DNA from: Chaenocephalus aceratus
Lineage: Eukaryota > Chordata > Actinopteri > Perciformes > Channichthyidae
Assembly: GCA_023974075.1 (NCBI GenBank)
Contig: JAMFTG010000740.1
Span: 1 to 64,000, forward strand
DNA: 64,000 nt
Direction of reading: 5' to 3'
Shown here: one piece after another, positions 22,994-33,219 of the stretch
How positions within the stretch are numbered: position 1 is the first letter of the stretch
Layout: each line of letters opens with the position of its first letter
The notes under the pieces: model-generated
Databases searched by the model: none
The model's input: the letters and a program-made list of their open reading frames with translations, nothing else
Told to the model about the DNA's origin: nothing
Program-made: the position numbers and the translations under genes

Positions 22994-23677
22994 AATGCGA
23001 GTGGTCCTTTGCTCTGACTCCAGCGCAGCTCTGGAGAGTATAAATAACTTCTCTTCAGAATGTCGTCAGGATATTTGACATGACATTTTACACATCATGT
23101 TTAGGTTAGTTCATCTGGGAATTGTTGTTCAATTTGTGTGGGTTCCAGCGCATGTGGGTATTAGAGGGAATGAGGTCGTGGATCAACCGGCAACATGTGG
23201 TTTGAAAGCAAACCAGATTGATATAATGGAACCCATCAGTAGAGCAGAAGTCAAATCTGTTACAAAAGTGGTTATCAAGCAACAATGGCAAAAACTATGG
23301 GACAGTAACCGTAAAGGAAGACATTTATAGCAGATACAAAGGGAAGTGGGAACAGGAAGCACTCGGGGAGTAGTAGAAGAGAACAGAGCATTAACAGCAG
23401 GATAACATTGGGACACTCTGGATTAAACTCATCAATGCATCTGATTGGAAAACATCCAACTGGCAATTGTGATGGTTGCCAACAACCAGAGACAATACAT
23501 CATGTATTTGTTAGCTGCCCGGATTATAACAGACAAAGACTCATTCTGAAAACTGCACTGGAACAACTCAACGTCAAGGACATGGATTTCAAGTCAATAT
23601 GCGAAAGTAAATCAAATGAAGCAAACAAGCTGATCTTCAAGTTCCTCAAAAGCACTGGTCTGAGGACAAGCATTTAA
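22994..23677 (+). pseudogene. I-clade LINE ORF2: RNase H second half and C-terminal Cys/His motif
   Basis: Reads VVLCSDSSAALESINNFSS (third Asp), then VQFVWVPAHVGIRGNEVVDQ (last Asp), and after a frameshift the C-terminal HPTGNCDGCQQPETIHHVF with VSCPDYNRQRL, a Cys-Cys-His-Cys pattern common at the end of I-clade ORF2. The ORF ends at 23675-23677. Confidence 0.75.
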
Positions 23678-23760
23678 TATGAACATTTAATAACTCAACA
23701 GTAGGTGGCGATATATGCTCCAAGTGGAAGCGATTCGCCATTAAAGAGAAGAAGAAGAAA
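23678..23760 (+). repeat. I-clade LINE 3' UTR and GAA tail
   Basis: Short UTR with 'aacagtaggtggcgatatatg' style wording ending in attaaagagaagaagaagaaag. The GAA-rich end is the LINE tail. No target duplication could be paired because the 5' end is unknown. Confidence 0.65.
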
Positions 23761-25110
23761 GAGAGGAGAAAGAACCAAGAGGAAGGAAGGAGGAAAGTGG
23801 ATTCTTGAGGACTTCATCAGATAAATCAGGCTATTTTTGGGAGTGTCTGCTACTGAACCCAGGAGCTGTTGGGGAAACATCTAACTTTCCCCTTCCCAGT
23901 TAAAACCTGCAACCCAGTGATCTACTCTGGCCTGTCACCCTCAGATATGTTATTCTCACTACCCCAATATCATTTCCCCTCCTCTTGCACTCTACACCCA
24001 CACCCCACACTCTGGAAAAACAGAACTTTACAACTTTACTTTCACACATCCCTATCCCCTGAACTACACCCTGAGTGACAAAGGATAAAAAAGACTTCTT
24101 CCCCCCCCCCACATTCACTCAGTCAATCCACATGATGTAAACAATCGTAAGCTCTCGGAGTCCCATAAGTGGTTGATGTTTTGTGAGTGATGTATTATTG
24201 GATTTAAGTTTTTCTGGTAAATGTATTTTGGACGTTCTGCCTCTGCCTCCTTGCTTGGTCGGGCCGCTCGACGGTCAGCTTCACAGTCTGTGACATGAGT
24301 TGTTTGTTTAATGTACTGATTATTATTTGGGGTTAAAAAATAGACATTTTATGTTGAAAGTGAATTGGTTGATTATTATTTCGAATCTCACTCAACATGT
24401 GTCAAGCCTTACAAACAACACAAGACATACTTATAATTAGCTTATAACTATTATATTTTTCTTTTGTGGTACACTCTAATGCAACACATAGGCTACATTT
24501 TCCCTTTCCCTACTAGCAATTAGGTATCTTGCAAACACTCGCTTCAAAGGCATGGAAGAGAGGAGTTGTGGAGTTGTGCGGTTCTCCAAAGTGTAATATG
24601 ATACACACTGTGTTGTGAAACCTTTACTTTGTGGTCACTAATTATGAAGTAGTCCGTCACTCTGCTACTCTCTTCTTTGTCAGTTGAATGCATCAAACCA
24701 GTCAGCCAGTCATCAAGTCATTTCTGGATGTATTTTTAACACACCCTTTTGAAACTCTGAACAGACAGTGCTCCAAGTGGACGGATGGAGCTAAAGGAAT
24801 AAAGGGAAGGGAGAGAGATGAGTCGGATTCAATTGGCTTTAAACATGCTGTCGTGAGGCCCTTCATCGTTCAAGATGGATCCATCCAGCTAAGTCCTTTA
24901 ACAATGAGACAATGGAGGCACTTGTTCCAGGAAGTTGTACCTCTGGATCTTTGTTTAATGAGTTTTAAAAAAACAAACAGAGTTCAGTTAAATGAGCTGG
25001 AAACAGTTAGTACAAGAACTTTTTGAGAAATCCCTGTCCTCAGATTGTCCAGATTGTCCAGATCATTCACTTCTGTGTGAAAATGTGTTCTTTTGTTGCT
25101 AAATAAGATA
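23761..25110. other. unassigned non-coding DNA
   Basis: No recognised gene. The open frame 24688-25026 has no motif I know and no splice or start context that supports it. Confidence 0.45.
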
Positions 25111-25129
25111 TCTAATGCTCAGGTTCATA

Positions 25130-25340
25130 TCAGTCTTTACATGTCTCCATGCTTTAATGCTTAAAAAGCTCTTTATTCTTCTCATACTGCCTGTGCTGCA
25201 GCACCTCTTTTCACCCTCCGTCTGAAACCAGAGCCCAGTCGGCTCTGATTGGTTAGCTGGCCGGCTCTGTTGTGATTGGTCAACCGCCTAGAGATGGGTC
25301 ATAAATGCCCCTCCCCTTAACATTTCAAGTTCATTGTTAC
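25130..25340. repeat. dispersed fish repeat fragment
   Basis: Contains 'ctgcctgtgctgcagcacc' and two 'tgattggt' words flanking gctggccggctctg, a wording common to non-autonomous fish DNA elements. No terminus was identified. Confidence 0.35.
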
Positions 25341-26489
25341 ATTATATGTTACATTATACAATCAGCTTATATTTCAAGCCTAGTTTACCACTCTTAAACC
25401 AGACAAAGAGAGGAGCGGTTAATGAAGTGTGTCCTCTAAATATTTACATTTCCCAACCAAACAAAATTCTAGACAAACTTTGACTGGATTCTCAAAGTTA
25501 TAACAAAAAAAACGCCCTCCAACAAAAGCACAAACACAAAATATAACTGGAGTAATGTTCTTTTTAAGGTTCTCAGCAGGGGCTCGGAAGCAGGGGGGTC
25601 AAGGGGCCATTGGCCCCCCCACTTTTACAACACCCTGCCCCACATTTCCGCAACGGTGGATGCCGCGGGAACACTGTACATCCCGTTTCAATATTCCCCT
25701 CTACTCTAAAGTCGCATCGAAAAATAACGCGATCTGATCTAGCTGTGTATATTTTTGTTATTTTTGCAAATTGAGGAGATAAGGCAATCTCATTTGCTAC
25801 AGCAGCGACAGAGGCTCATATATTGCATTAGGGAAAATAAGCAGGCAAACATAACAGGAAGAATATGTACATTTTGATCGAATCAAAGAGGACATTGTCA
25901 CACCATTGAAATGTATCCATGTAACATTCCAACCAGTGGCGGCCGGCCCATAGGGGCCCGCCCACCCTCTTCCCACATGTTTGATTGTCATTAAAAATTT
26001 AAAAATTAAAATATATATTTAAAAAAATATATATTTTTATTTTTAATGAACAAGGTAAATATTATATAGATGGTATCAGTAAAATGTATAATCTACAATA
26101 AAATCTCGTTTAAAATAGTTTTTACGATGTCTAAAATTACTGATAAGTCACATGTTTCCTGCCTGGCCGCAGCGTGTATCATTACCTCTCTCGTCCGGGC
26201 GGGAGAAAGGAGCCCTCAGCCAGAGCAGCAGCAGCCAACAAGCTGACTGTTGCTATCTGTAAACTATGCCGCCGAAACATAATTTCAGCCAATCAGCGTT
26301 GTCAGATCTGATGCTCAAAGGGCGCCGTGTCAGCGCCCTGGCCTGTGTGTCTGTGAGTTGTTTGGACTCGTATCCAAGGTGACGCTACAGTAGTTGTCTG
26401 CAGGTGGAGACTCCGGGTGCTAGTAGATCGCCGGAGCTGTAGATTAACATTTACATGCTTATTGTAGTTGTAAGGGCAGTGCCTGTATA

Positions 26490-26800
26490 GCACCATGGAG
26501 CGTATGTGTGGGCTGGACCTGTGTTTTACAGGAAAGGAGTGAGCAGAGGGTGGAGTGGTCGATTCTTGTTCAGTTTTCATCTTCCTCACCCTCTCAAACT
26601 TTGAGTTGCGCTCGCTGCTAAAGAGACGCGCTACCATGGAAACCAAACAATGGTGTAGCTGTATTAAAGTCCGAGTGGAAACAGTTCGTGAGTAAATCTG
26701 ATTTTGTCAGAAATCGGGAGAAATATGACCCGGGAGGAAACCGGGGAGAGGGCAATGAAATCGGGAGTCTCCCGCGAAAATCGGGAGGGTTGGTAAGTAT
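26490..26800 (+). repeat. dispersed repeat, copy 1 of a direct pair
   Basis: About 300 bp from 'tgtgtgggctggacctg' to 'aatcgggagggttgg' is repeated, clearly diverged, at 28030-28390 in the same orientation. The shared block includes accatggaaaccaaacaatg and several gggag words. The right end resembles hAT termini of the 'ttgccaaccctccc' type. Confidence 0.7.
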
Positions 26801-26802
26801 GA

Positions 26803-27050
26803 CGGCGGGTGGCGCAGTGGTCTGTGCGTTTGATCATCAGATCAAGGGGGTGTTGGGGAACTCCAGTTCGAAACCCGCTCCCGCCCCACTGCGTCAGGCC
26901 GTTGTGTCCTTGGGCAAGACACTTCACCCGAATTTGCTCCTGTGGGTATTGTCCACAGTAGATGACCATTACATGTATGTATGATCTGTACTGTATGTGT
27001 AATGTTGTATTTGTAAAGCGATATAATAAATATAAGGATTATTAGTATTA
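26803..27050 (+). mobile_element. tRNA-derived SINE
   Basis: Pol III promoter boxes are visible: A box TGGCGCAGTGG (26810-26820) and B box AGTTCGAAACC (26865-26875). A conserved central part follows with 'gtgtccttgggcaagacac', similar to the V-SINE core, and then a LINE-like tail (gtaaagcgatataataaata). A CA run follows. The element is inserted in the inner hAT. Confidence 0.8.
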
Positions 27051-27689
27051 TGACACACACACACATATAATGTTCGTATTTAGTTTCCTGATTTTTAATG
27101 GGAATTAAATCATTTGAGTGTTTCCCAAAGCACCAGTGTTCTGCAGTTTGTGTGGGCCTACTGTACTGTTGCACAGTTTTGGAAGAGCTAACCACACTGA
27201 AGATTATGGATTATCTCATATTTTTAAGCCTCAAAGTTGTCCTCCCCCCCACCCTCTAACATCACCAGATAATTTAAGGGGTCACTTCTCAAAATGTCTT
27301 CCGGGGGAGGATCCCCCCGGACCGCCTTAGTATGGTTTGGTCCCTATTTCCATAGCCCCACCAAAAATATTTTCCACCAGCCGCCACTGATTACAACCAA
27401 TAAAAAAGCTTAGATTTGTTTCTTTGTTACGTTGTTCTGTGTCAGCCGTTAACCTAGAAGATAAACGTAGCTATTGATATCGCAAACATGTCAGAAGAAC
27501 CAGCGCATGAGAAATAAAATACAGTCAAACAAAACTGAACTTCTGCAACTTCAATGTCACATCCCTGACATCCACAACTCCGGAGCCTGGCCCTTCAACC
27601 ATAGAACCAGCGCAGCCAGATGAACCCCAAAGCAGCAGCTCTGCAACCGCTGAGACTGTCAAAAACCGCCGGCATTGTTGAACCGAAAC

Positions 27690-28010
27690 AGGCAAGAGAA
27701 AGGTACTTCAAAGCAGAATGGTACAAAAACAGAGAGTGGTTAATTATTTGCAAAAACCACTGAACGAGCCTTCTGTGAAATATGCAGATTTGCTGCGGTC
27801 AAACATATTGTAACTTTCTCCACATGTGGAGATGACTGCTTTGTAAATACCGGAGTTAATAACTGGAAAAAGTGCCCAAGCCTCCTAGACAGCCACGAAA
27901 AGTCTCATTTTCACAGAGTGTTCAAAGAAAGTGCGCTTACTTCAGTCAAACACCAGTCAACATTCAGCTTGTCAAACAAGAGCGTATTGAGCAGGAACAA
28001 ATAAGTGATG
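27690..28010 (+). pseudogene. hAT transposase N-terminal TTF-type zinc finger (fragment)
   Basis: One frame reads RYFKAEWYKNREWLIICKNH; after a one-base shift RAFCEICRFAAVKHIV and NTGVNNWKKCPSLLDSHEKS with HFHRVFK follow. This is the W..C..C...G.NNWKK...H...H pattern of the TTF-type finger found in hAT transposases of the ZMYM-related group, where it binds element DNA. The catalytic part is gone, replaced by the repeat at 28030. Confidence 0.65.
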
Positions 28011-28029
28011 GAATGATGGAGCAACTGGC

Positions 28030-28390
28030 GCTGTCATGTGTGTGGGCTGGACCTGTATAGTTGAATGTACAGGAAAGGAGTCAGCAGAGGGTAGAGTTGT
28101 CCATTCTTGTCCTGTTTTCTGTGACTATCTTCCTCCCCATGCTGAACACCCTCTCAGACTTTCAGGTGGGCGCGCTACTAAAGAGACGCGTTACCATGGA
28201 AACCAAACAATGGTGTAGCTGTATTGAAGTCCGGGTGGAAACATTAACTATTATTTGGAGCGTTATGTTAGAATGAAACAGGTCGTGACTCACAAATCAG
28301 ATTTAGTCAGAAATTGGGAGAAATGCGGGATAAATATGACCCCGGGAGGAAAACGGGAGAGGGCAATGAAATCGGGAGGGTTGGCAAGCA
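28030..28390 (+). repeat. dispersed repeat, copy 2 of the direct pair
   Basis: Second copy of the 26490-26800 family, sharing gtgtgggctggacctgt, ccatggaaaccaaacaatgg and gggagggttggcaag. It interrupts the transposase remnant of the outer hAT. Confidence 0.7.
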
Positions 28391-28771
28391 CTTTTTGCCC
28401 CCCCCACTTGTGAAATGAATCCGGCGCCGCTGGTTCTCCGACAATGTCCAACTCAAGATGCCCTCTTCTTAAAGAAGCTGAACAATCCAATCTAAATAAT
28501 AATAATCCAAGTGCCTTGCAAAAAGAAGAAAAAAGGTTATGGGCTTTTGCGGCTCTGTCCTTTCCGGCCCTTAGACTCCTTTGGTTTACATGTACCTTAA
28601 GCAGCCTGAAGTAACACCATCACATAGGGCTGAAAGCTTCCTTAAAACCTCTTAAGCCCCGAGCCTGTTTTTCAGGTTTCAGGCTCGAAAATGACATTCC
28701 CAGAACAAATGACCATATCTTCTAAAAGGGTTCAATTAATAATCTTTTTTCTCAAAGTAATGATAAACCTG

Positions 28772-28981
28772 TGTGGTGACACGTTATTGGACATAATTCA
28801 CCTCTCGTATTGTGTTGCCACACGGACCTTTTAGTGGGAACACCTGTAGTGTTAGCTTCCATTCCTGCTAGCTCGTCAAGCAGAGCAGTTCATGTGATAA
28901 CCTCTCTGTTATTAATGGCTAATACAGATTGGAACTCTGTTCTTAATACACCGCCTCCGACTCCCTTTTCCTGGCACTACA
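28772..28981 (+). repeat. 5' LTR of the Gypsy element
   Basis: 210 bp, TG...CA. The polyadenylation signal, AATAAA in the 3' LTR, is changed to AATACA here (about 28921-28926). It is followed directly by ctggtgacc, the probable primer-binding region. Confidence 0.9.
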
Positions 28982-29028
28982 CTGGTGACCTTGACTTTTC
29001 CGAGAAAGTTTCCGGGAAATTAACGAGC

Positions 29029-29465
29029 ATGGCTGAACGCGATGTGTTCGTAAAGCTGCCGGAATTCTGGGAGCACGCATGGAGGCGCACTTCACCTGCC
29101 GACAGGTCTGTGACGGGGACCTGAAATACTACCATGTGGTAGTAGCGCTGGGCAGCTCTGCGTCGTCCAGGTTGGTGGGATTCATCGCAGCCCCCCCACA
29201 TCATGGCAAATATGAGGCGATTAAGGCTCTTCTCCTTAAGCAGATCGTTTTTTCCTGGCTACACAACAGCTCGGTGCAGAGACGTTAGCCGTGACGCTCA
29301 GCGGCCCACCTGCAGTCAAGAAAGCGTGGCGGACATGGCTGTGGCGAGCCGGCGTGGAGACGCTGGAGAGTGCGTTTACCATGCACGTTTTGGGACAAGG
29401 GTGAAGAGATGCATCGCTCCGTGCAGCTACAAACCCCCAGGAAACGGAGGGGCCGGCGCTCAGTA
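29029..29465 (+). pseudogene. Gypsy gag remnant with zinc-knuckle-like end
   Basis: The ATG at 29029 opens MAERDVFVKLPEFWEHAW. After a frameshift or small deletion the capsid-like AHFTCRQVCDGDLKYYHVVV and GKYEAIKALLL are in another frame. The second half of gag is mostly deleted, and the text resumes near 29355 with ECVYHARFGTRVKRC, the knuckle-like end seen in fish Gypsy gag. Gag would form the particle; this copy cannot. Confidence 0.7.
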
Positions 29466-30207
29466 GGGGCTCTGAGCGTCGGCGGCACGTGCATGCTCCT
29501 CTTCGTCAGCGACAGCGTTTCGGGGAGCCTGTTTCTGTGTGACACGGGCGCTCAACGGAGCGTAGTTCCAGCGTTGAGTGAAGACTTCGCCCGTGGGGGG
29601 CACGGACCGCGATTGACGACGGCTAACGGCGGTCCCATTCGCACGTACGGCGTGAGGCCTATGTGTCTGTGCATCGGAGGACAGCGTTTCAGCTGGGATT
29701 TCGTGACAGCGGACATTTCTTTTCCCCTCCTCGGAGCGGATTTTTTGTGTGCTCATGGACTCTTAGTGGACGTTAAGAATAGGCGTTTGGTTGATGCCTT
29801 AACGTTTTCTTCCCTCGTGTGCACACTTGGCAGCGCAGCGTACGTCGGGCTGTCGGGCTCGCTGTTGGGGGCAGACACGTTTCTCAGACTGTTGGCCGAG
29901 TTTCCAGACCTGTCGCTGCCCACCTTCTCTGCGCTTACCACTAAGCATGGCGTGGAACACCACGTCACTACCGAGGGGCCTCCTGTCTACGCCAGGGCCC
30001 GGCGGTTGAACCCTTCTAAGCTGGCTGTAGCGAGGGCGGAGTTCTCAACCATGGAGCGCCTGGGCATTGTCCGCCGCTCCGACAGTCCTTGGGCTTCCTC
30101 CCTGCACGTCGTTCCCAAACCGAACGGCGGGTTCCGCCCGTGCGGGGATTACCGCCGACTCAACAACGCCACTACGCCTGACCGCTATCCGGTGCGTACT
30201 TTTCGCC
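29466..30207 (+). pseudogene. Gypsy protease and N-terminal RT
   Basis: The aspartic protease motif LFLCDTGAQRSVVP is near 29530-29570 with the flap partner FPLLGADFLCAHGLLVD. The RT start follows with YARARRLNPSKLAVAR and KPNGGFRPCGDYRRLNN. The frame breaks at about 30200, before the first catalytic Asp motif, which is missing or shortened. Confidence 0.8.
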
Positions 30208-30831
30208 GCATCTGGACGGTACGGGGGTATTTTCCAAGGTGGACCAGGTGCCCATGCACCCCCTGGACATTCCCAAGACAGCAGTGATAACGCCTTTTGG
30301 ACTTTTTGAGTTCCTGCGGATGCCCTTTGGACTCAAGAATGCCGCTCAGACGTTCCAGCGCCTGATGGATTCGGTGCTGCGTTCCCTGCCGTTTGTGTTT
30401 GTCTACCTCAACGACATACTCGTCGCCAGCGCTTCAGTGCAGGAGCACCTGTCCCACCTCCGAGCCCTTTTCACACAGCTCAACGAACACGGATTAATCA
30501 TCAATCCTGCAAAGTGCCAGTTCGGGGTGTCGGACATCAATTTCCTGGGGCACCGCGTCACCAAGGGCGGTGCGACACCTCTGCCAGCGAAGGTGGAGGC
30601 TGTTGCAGCTTTTCCTCGCCCGCTCACAGCCCGGTCGCTCCGTGAGTTTCTGGGGATGGTGAATTTCTACCACCGTTTCATCGCCCGGGCCGCACACATC
30701 ATGCGGCCGCTGTATGAAGCGTTGAAAGGCAAGACCCCCGTCCAGGAGATCGACTGGACAGCAGAGGCGGACGGCGCTTTTGCTGAGGTCAAGACCGCGT
30801 TGGCTCAGGCGGCTTTGCTGGCACACCCATA
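30208..30831 (+). pseudogene. Gypsy reverse transcriptase core
   Basis: Reads MHPLDIPKTAVITPFGLFEF, RMPFGLKNAAQTFQRLMD and then FVYLNDILVAS. The catalytic YxDD box has one Asp replaced by Asn (YLND), which should inactivate the enzyme. The connection GMVNFYHRFIARAAHIMRPL follows. A stop codon at 30829-30831 ends the frame before RNase H. Confidence 0.85.
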
Positions 30832-31250
30832 ATCTACGGCTCCCATCTCCATCACCACGGACGCGTCGGACTACGCGGTCGGCGAAGTGCACGAGCAGTG
30901 GGTGGAGGGCGCTTGGCAGCCGCTCGCCTTTTTCAGCCGCCAGCTGACGCCTAGAGAACGCAAATACAGCACCTTTGGCCATGCGGCACTTCCGTTTCAT
31001 GCTGGAAGGCCGTGAATTTATGGCGTTTGTCGACCACAAGCCGCTCACCTTCGCCATGTCAAAAGTAGCGGAGCCTTGGTCGGCACGTCAGCAGCGGCAG
31101 CTGTCCTATATATCGGAGTTCACTACGGACATTAAGCACGTGGCTGGCAAGTCGAACCTGGTTGCTGATTGCCTCTCCAGGGTCGTCATCGGTGCCGTCC
31201 AGTTGGGCCTGGACTATACTCGCATGGCGGCGGACCAGGTCACAGATCCC
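30832..31250 (+). pseudogene. Gypsy RNase H
   Basis: Reads SITTDASDYAVGEVHEQW (Asp), FFSRQLTPRERKYSTF (Glu region), then after a frameshift near 30978 HFRFMLEGREFMAFVDHKPL and HVAGKSNLVADCLSRV (last Asp). Order and spacing are normal for Gypsy. Confidence 0.8.
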
Positions 31251-32038
31251 GGCGTCCAGGCTCTGAAGGTGGAGAGCGCGGGGCTGCGCTTGGAGGACAT
31301 GGTGTTCGGCGTCGCGGGCATTACTCTCCTGTGTGACGTCTCTACGGGCCTGGCGCAGCCTGTCGTCCCTGACAGCTGGAGGCGTCCTGTGTTCGAGGCT
31401 GTGCACGGCCTGTCACACCCCGGCGTTAAACCTTCGGTACGTTTGGTAGCGGCAAAGTTCGTGCCCCTCGAGGCCGCCTTACGGACGGTAACTGGGTCGG
31501 CAAGCTGCCCTGGGTGATGCTGGGCCTGAGAACCGCACCTAAGGAAGATCTGCAGTGTTCTACAGCGGAGATGGTCTACGGTCAGCCGCTGAGAGTTCCA
31601 GCCGCTCCAGTCCCGACTACTCAGCACGGTGCGCCAGGGTCTCAAGTTCCCGCGGAGCTACGCTCGGCTGGGCACGTCTTAATTCGTCACGACGCACACA
31701 GAGGCCCCTTGCAGCCCCCTTATGATGGACCTTTCTGGGTTTTGGAACACGGTGAAAAACACCTGGTGGTCGACATGGGCGGTAAGGCTGAGCACGTCTC
31801 GGTTGACCGGGTGAAGGCTGCTCACTTGGACGTGGACCGGCCGGTGGTGCTGGCTCGGCCGCCGAGACGGGGCCGATCCCCGGCTTTGATTCCTGTCAGG
31901 GAGTGTGGACCTGTTGTTCCGGTCCCTCCTCTGTCAGGGGCCGCACGGGCGGAGGTCGCTGTACCGACTCCGGTGCGCAGGTCTCGTGGGGGCAGGCGGA
32001 TTGTTCCTCCCCGCCATACGGATTTTGTTTACTCGTGA
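31251..32038 (+). pseudogene. Gypsy integrase with the catalytic core deleted
   Basis: The N-terminal zinc region is present as VHGLSHPGVKPSVRLVAAKF, ending near 31460. The next recognisable part, GNWVGKLPWVMLGLRTAPKE, belongs downstream of the DDE core, so nearly the whole catalytic core is missing. The C-terminal PYDGPFWVLEHGEKHLVVDM (GPY/F-like) module and a basic, proline-rich tail end at the stop 32036-32038. Confidence 0.8.
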
Positions 32039-32054
32039 ATTCTTGGGGGGCTTG

Positions 32055-32264
32055 TGTGGTGACACGTTATTGGACATAATTCACCTCTCGTATTGTGTTG
32101 CCACACGGACCTTTTAGTGGGAACACCTGTGGCGTTAGCTTCCATTCCTGCTAGCTCGTCAAGCAGAGCAGTTGATGTGATAACCTCTCTGTTATTAATG
32201 GCTAATAAAGATTGGAACTCTGTTCTTAATACACCGCCTCCGACTCCCTTTTCCTGGCACTACA
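32055..32264 (+). repeat. 3' LTR of the Gypsy element
   Basis: 210 bp, with an intact AATAAA signal. Preceded by a short purine tract ttggggggcttg. Same termini as the 5' LTR. Confidence 0.9.
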
Positions 32265-33219
32265 ATAGATGTTTTTTATTTTAAAGAAAATTCAGATTGA
32301 ACATGGTAAAAAAAACATGTTGTACTTATAGTGAAAACTAACCTTGGATGATGGGTTAGTAGACTAAAAGCTTTAGGAATCCAAAGTACAACATATAATA
32401 AGTACCCTGTATCAAGATTGATGCAAAACAAGTGATATTTGACCTTTTTAGACAGATTTAGCAAAAAAAACCTCTTCTGGGGCCATTTGGGTGGATTTTC
32501 CTTATCTCTGGCCCCCCTTCTTCGATTTTGACACGTGACATCTCTTTCTGACCGTTAGAGCCAATAGAATCGAAGGGAAATCGTCCCGCACACACTCATG
32601 TTAAAAAAAAGGTTGCGTCTTTGCGCATTCAATCTTGCTACAGAGCGTAGGAATGGCCTGCTCTACTATTTGAAAACCGAAAAGCTGTTTTATTGCTTAT
32701 AGATTATTAGAACATTTCAAAGGGGACACAGACACATTCGATATTAACCTATGGATTAACTACATCATCGTTGTTATCGTTTTAATGCCATTGAAGACCA
32801 GTTTGACCAGACAAAACCGAGGTAAGCCATGTTAGCGTTAATGTTTTGATGTACGTTTTTGTTGATAACGTCGCAAGTTTGTATCTTTCAGTGTTGAGGT
32901 GGGCACCGTTAGATTCTGTGTCTTTACGATCATAAACGATGTGTTGGATGTGCAGCTAGGATAAGTAATAAGGGAGCTAGGAATGATTTTCGGTGCAGTA
33001 ATAGGTTAGCATTTTTCGCTCGGGGCTAATTCAGAGGCTCACTGTTAGCATTGTGTGTTTTTTTTAAATGAAAAAGATCAGTTAAATGAGTTTTTTTCCC
33101 GTTATATGGATATAAAATATTCATAGTTTATTAAATATTAAGGTTCCTTAGACGTTGTTTCCTGCAAATGATTCAATTTCAGCCCCGGAACTGGGTCCGT
33201 GGGGCTTAAGAGGTTTTAA

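Larger units (their letters stand above)
9960..23760 (+). mobile_element. I-clade (Nimb-like) non-LTR retrotransposon, split and expanded
   Basis: In order along 13.8 kb: ORF1 start (9960), an inserted L2 LINE (10190-13678), the rest of ORF1 with zinc knuckles, an apurinic endonuclease (about 14600-15135), reverse transcriptase (15608-22120) interrupted by a 5.3-kb minisatellite, RNase H (22417-23300) interrupted by a solo LTR (22589-22993), a cysteine/histidine C-terminal motif, a short 3' UTR and a GAA-rich tail. Endonuclease + RT + RNase H with a GAA tail is the I-clade plan. Subtracting the three additions leaves about 4.6 kb, a normal length. Many frameshifts make it dead. The 5' boundary is uncertain; I used the ORF1 ATG. 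Confidence 0.85.
25934..27389. mobile_element. inner hAT element nested in the outer hAT
   Basis: Left end CAGTGGCGGCCGGCCC, right end ...CACCAGCCGCCACTG. Flanked by attccaac (25926-25933) and attacaac (27390-27397), 7 of 8 bases identical, a hAT-size target duplication. Non-autonomous: no transposase is visible. It carries a SINE and one copy of the 'gggagggttgg' repeat. Confidence 0.8.
25577..28432 (+). mobile_element. outer hAT element with TTF-zinc-finger transposase remnant
   Basis: Left end CAGGGGCTCGG at 25577; right end CCGGCGCCGCTG at 28432, giving short inverted termini. The flanks are an 8-bp target duplication with one mismatch: gttctcag (25569-25576) and gttctccg (28433-28440), as expected for hAT. 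It contains a complete inner hAT element (25934-27389) and a decayed transposase fragment (27690-28010). Confidence 0.7.
28772..32264 (+). mobile_element. Ty3/Gypsy LTR retrotransposon, young but defective
   Basis: Two 210-bp LTRs (28772-28981, 32055-32264) both begin TGTGGTGACA and end CACTACA. They differ at four positions, about 98% identity, so the insertion is recent. Between them are remnants of gag, protease, RT, RNase H and integrase in the Gypsy order, disabled by deletions and frameshifts. No target duplication is apparent: the left flank is aaacctg and the right flank atagatg. Confidence 0.9.
28642..33219. mobile_element. TTAA-flanked DNA element split by a Gypsy insertion
   Basis: Left TTAA (28642-28645) followed by AACCTCTTAAGCCCC; right GGGGCTTAAGAGGTT followed by TTAA (33216-33219). 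The 15-bp inverted repeats are perfect, 19 bp with the TTAA. Without the Gypsy (28772-32264) the element is about 1.1 kb and shows no transposase, so it is non-autonomous of a piggyBac- or Kolobok-like TTAA system. A second partial copy is at 34189-34640. Confidence 0.75.

Noticed and set aside
24688..25026. 112-residue plus-strand protein
   Set aside because: No recognisable motif, no splice context, no codon pattern that stands out; left as unassigned DNA.
26803..26880. A functional tRNA gene
   Set aside because: A and B boxes are those of a SINE head; the sequence runs on into a SINE core and tail, and the cloverleaf is imperfect.
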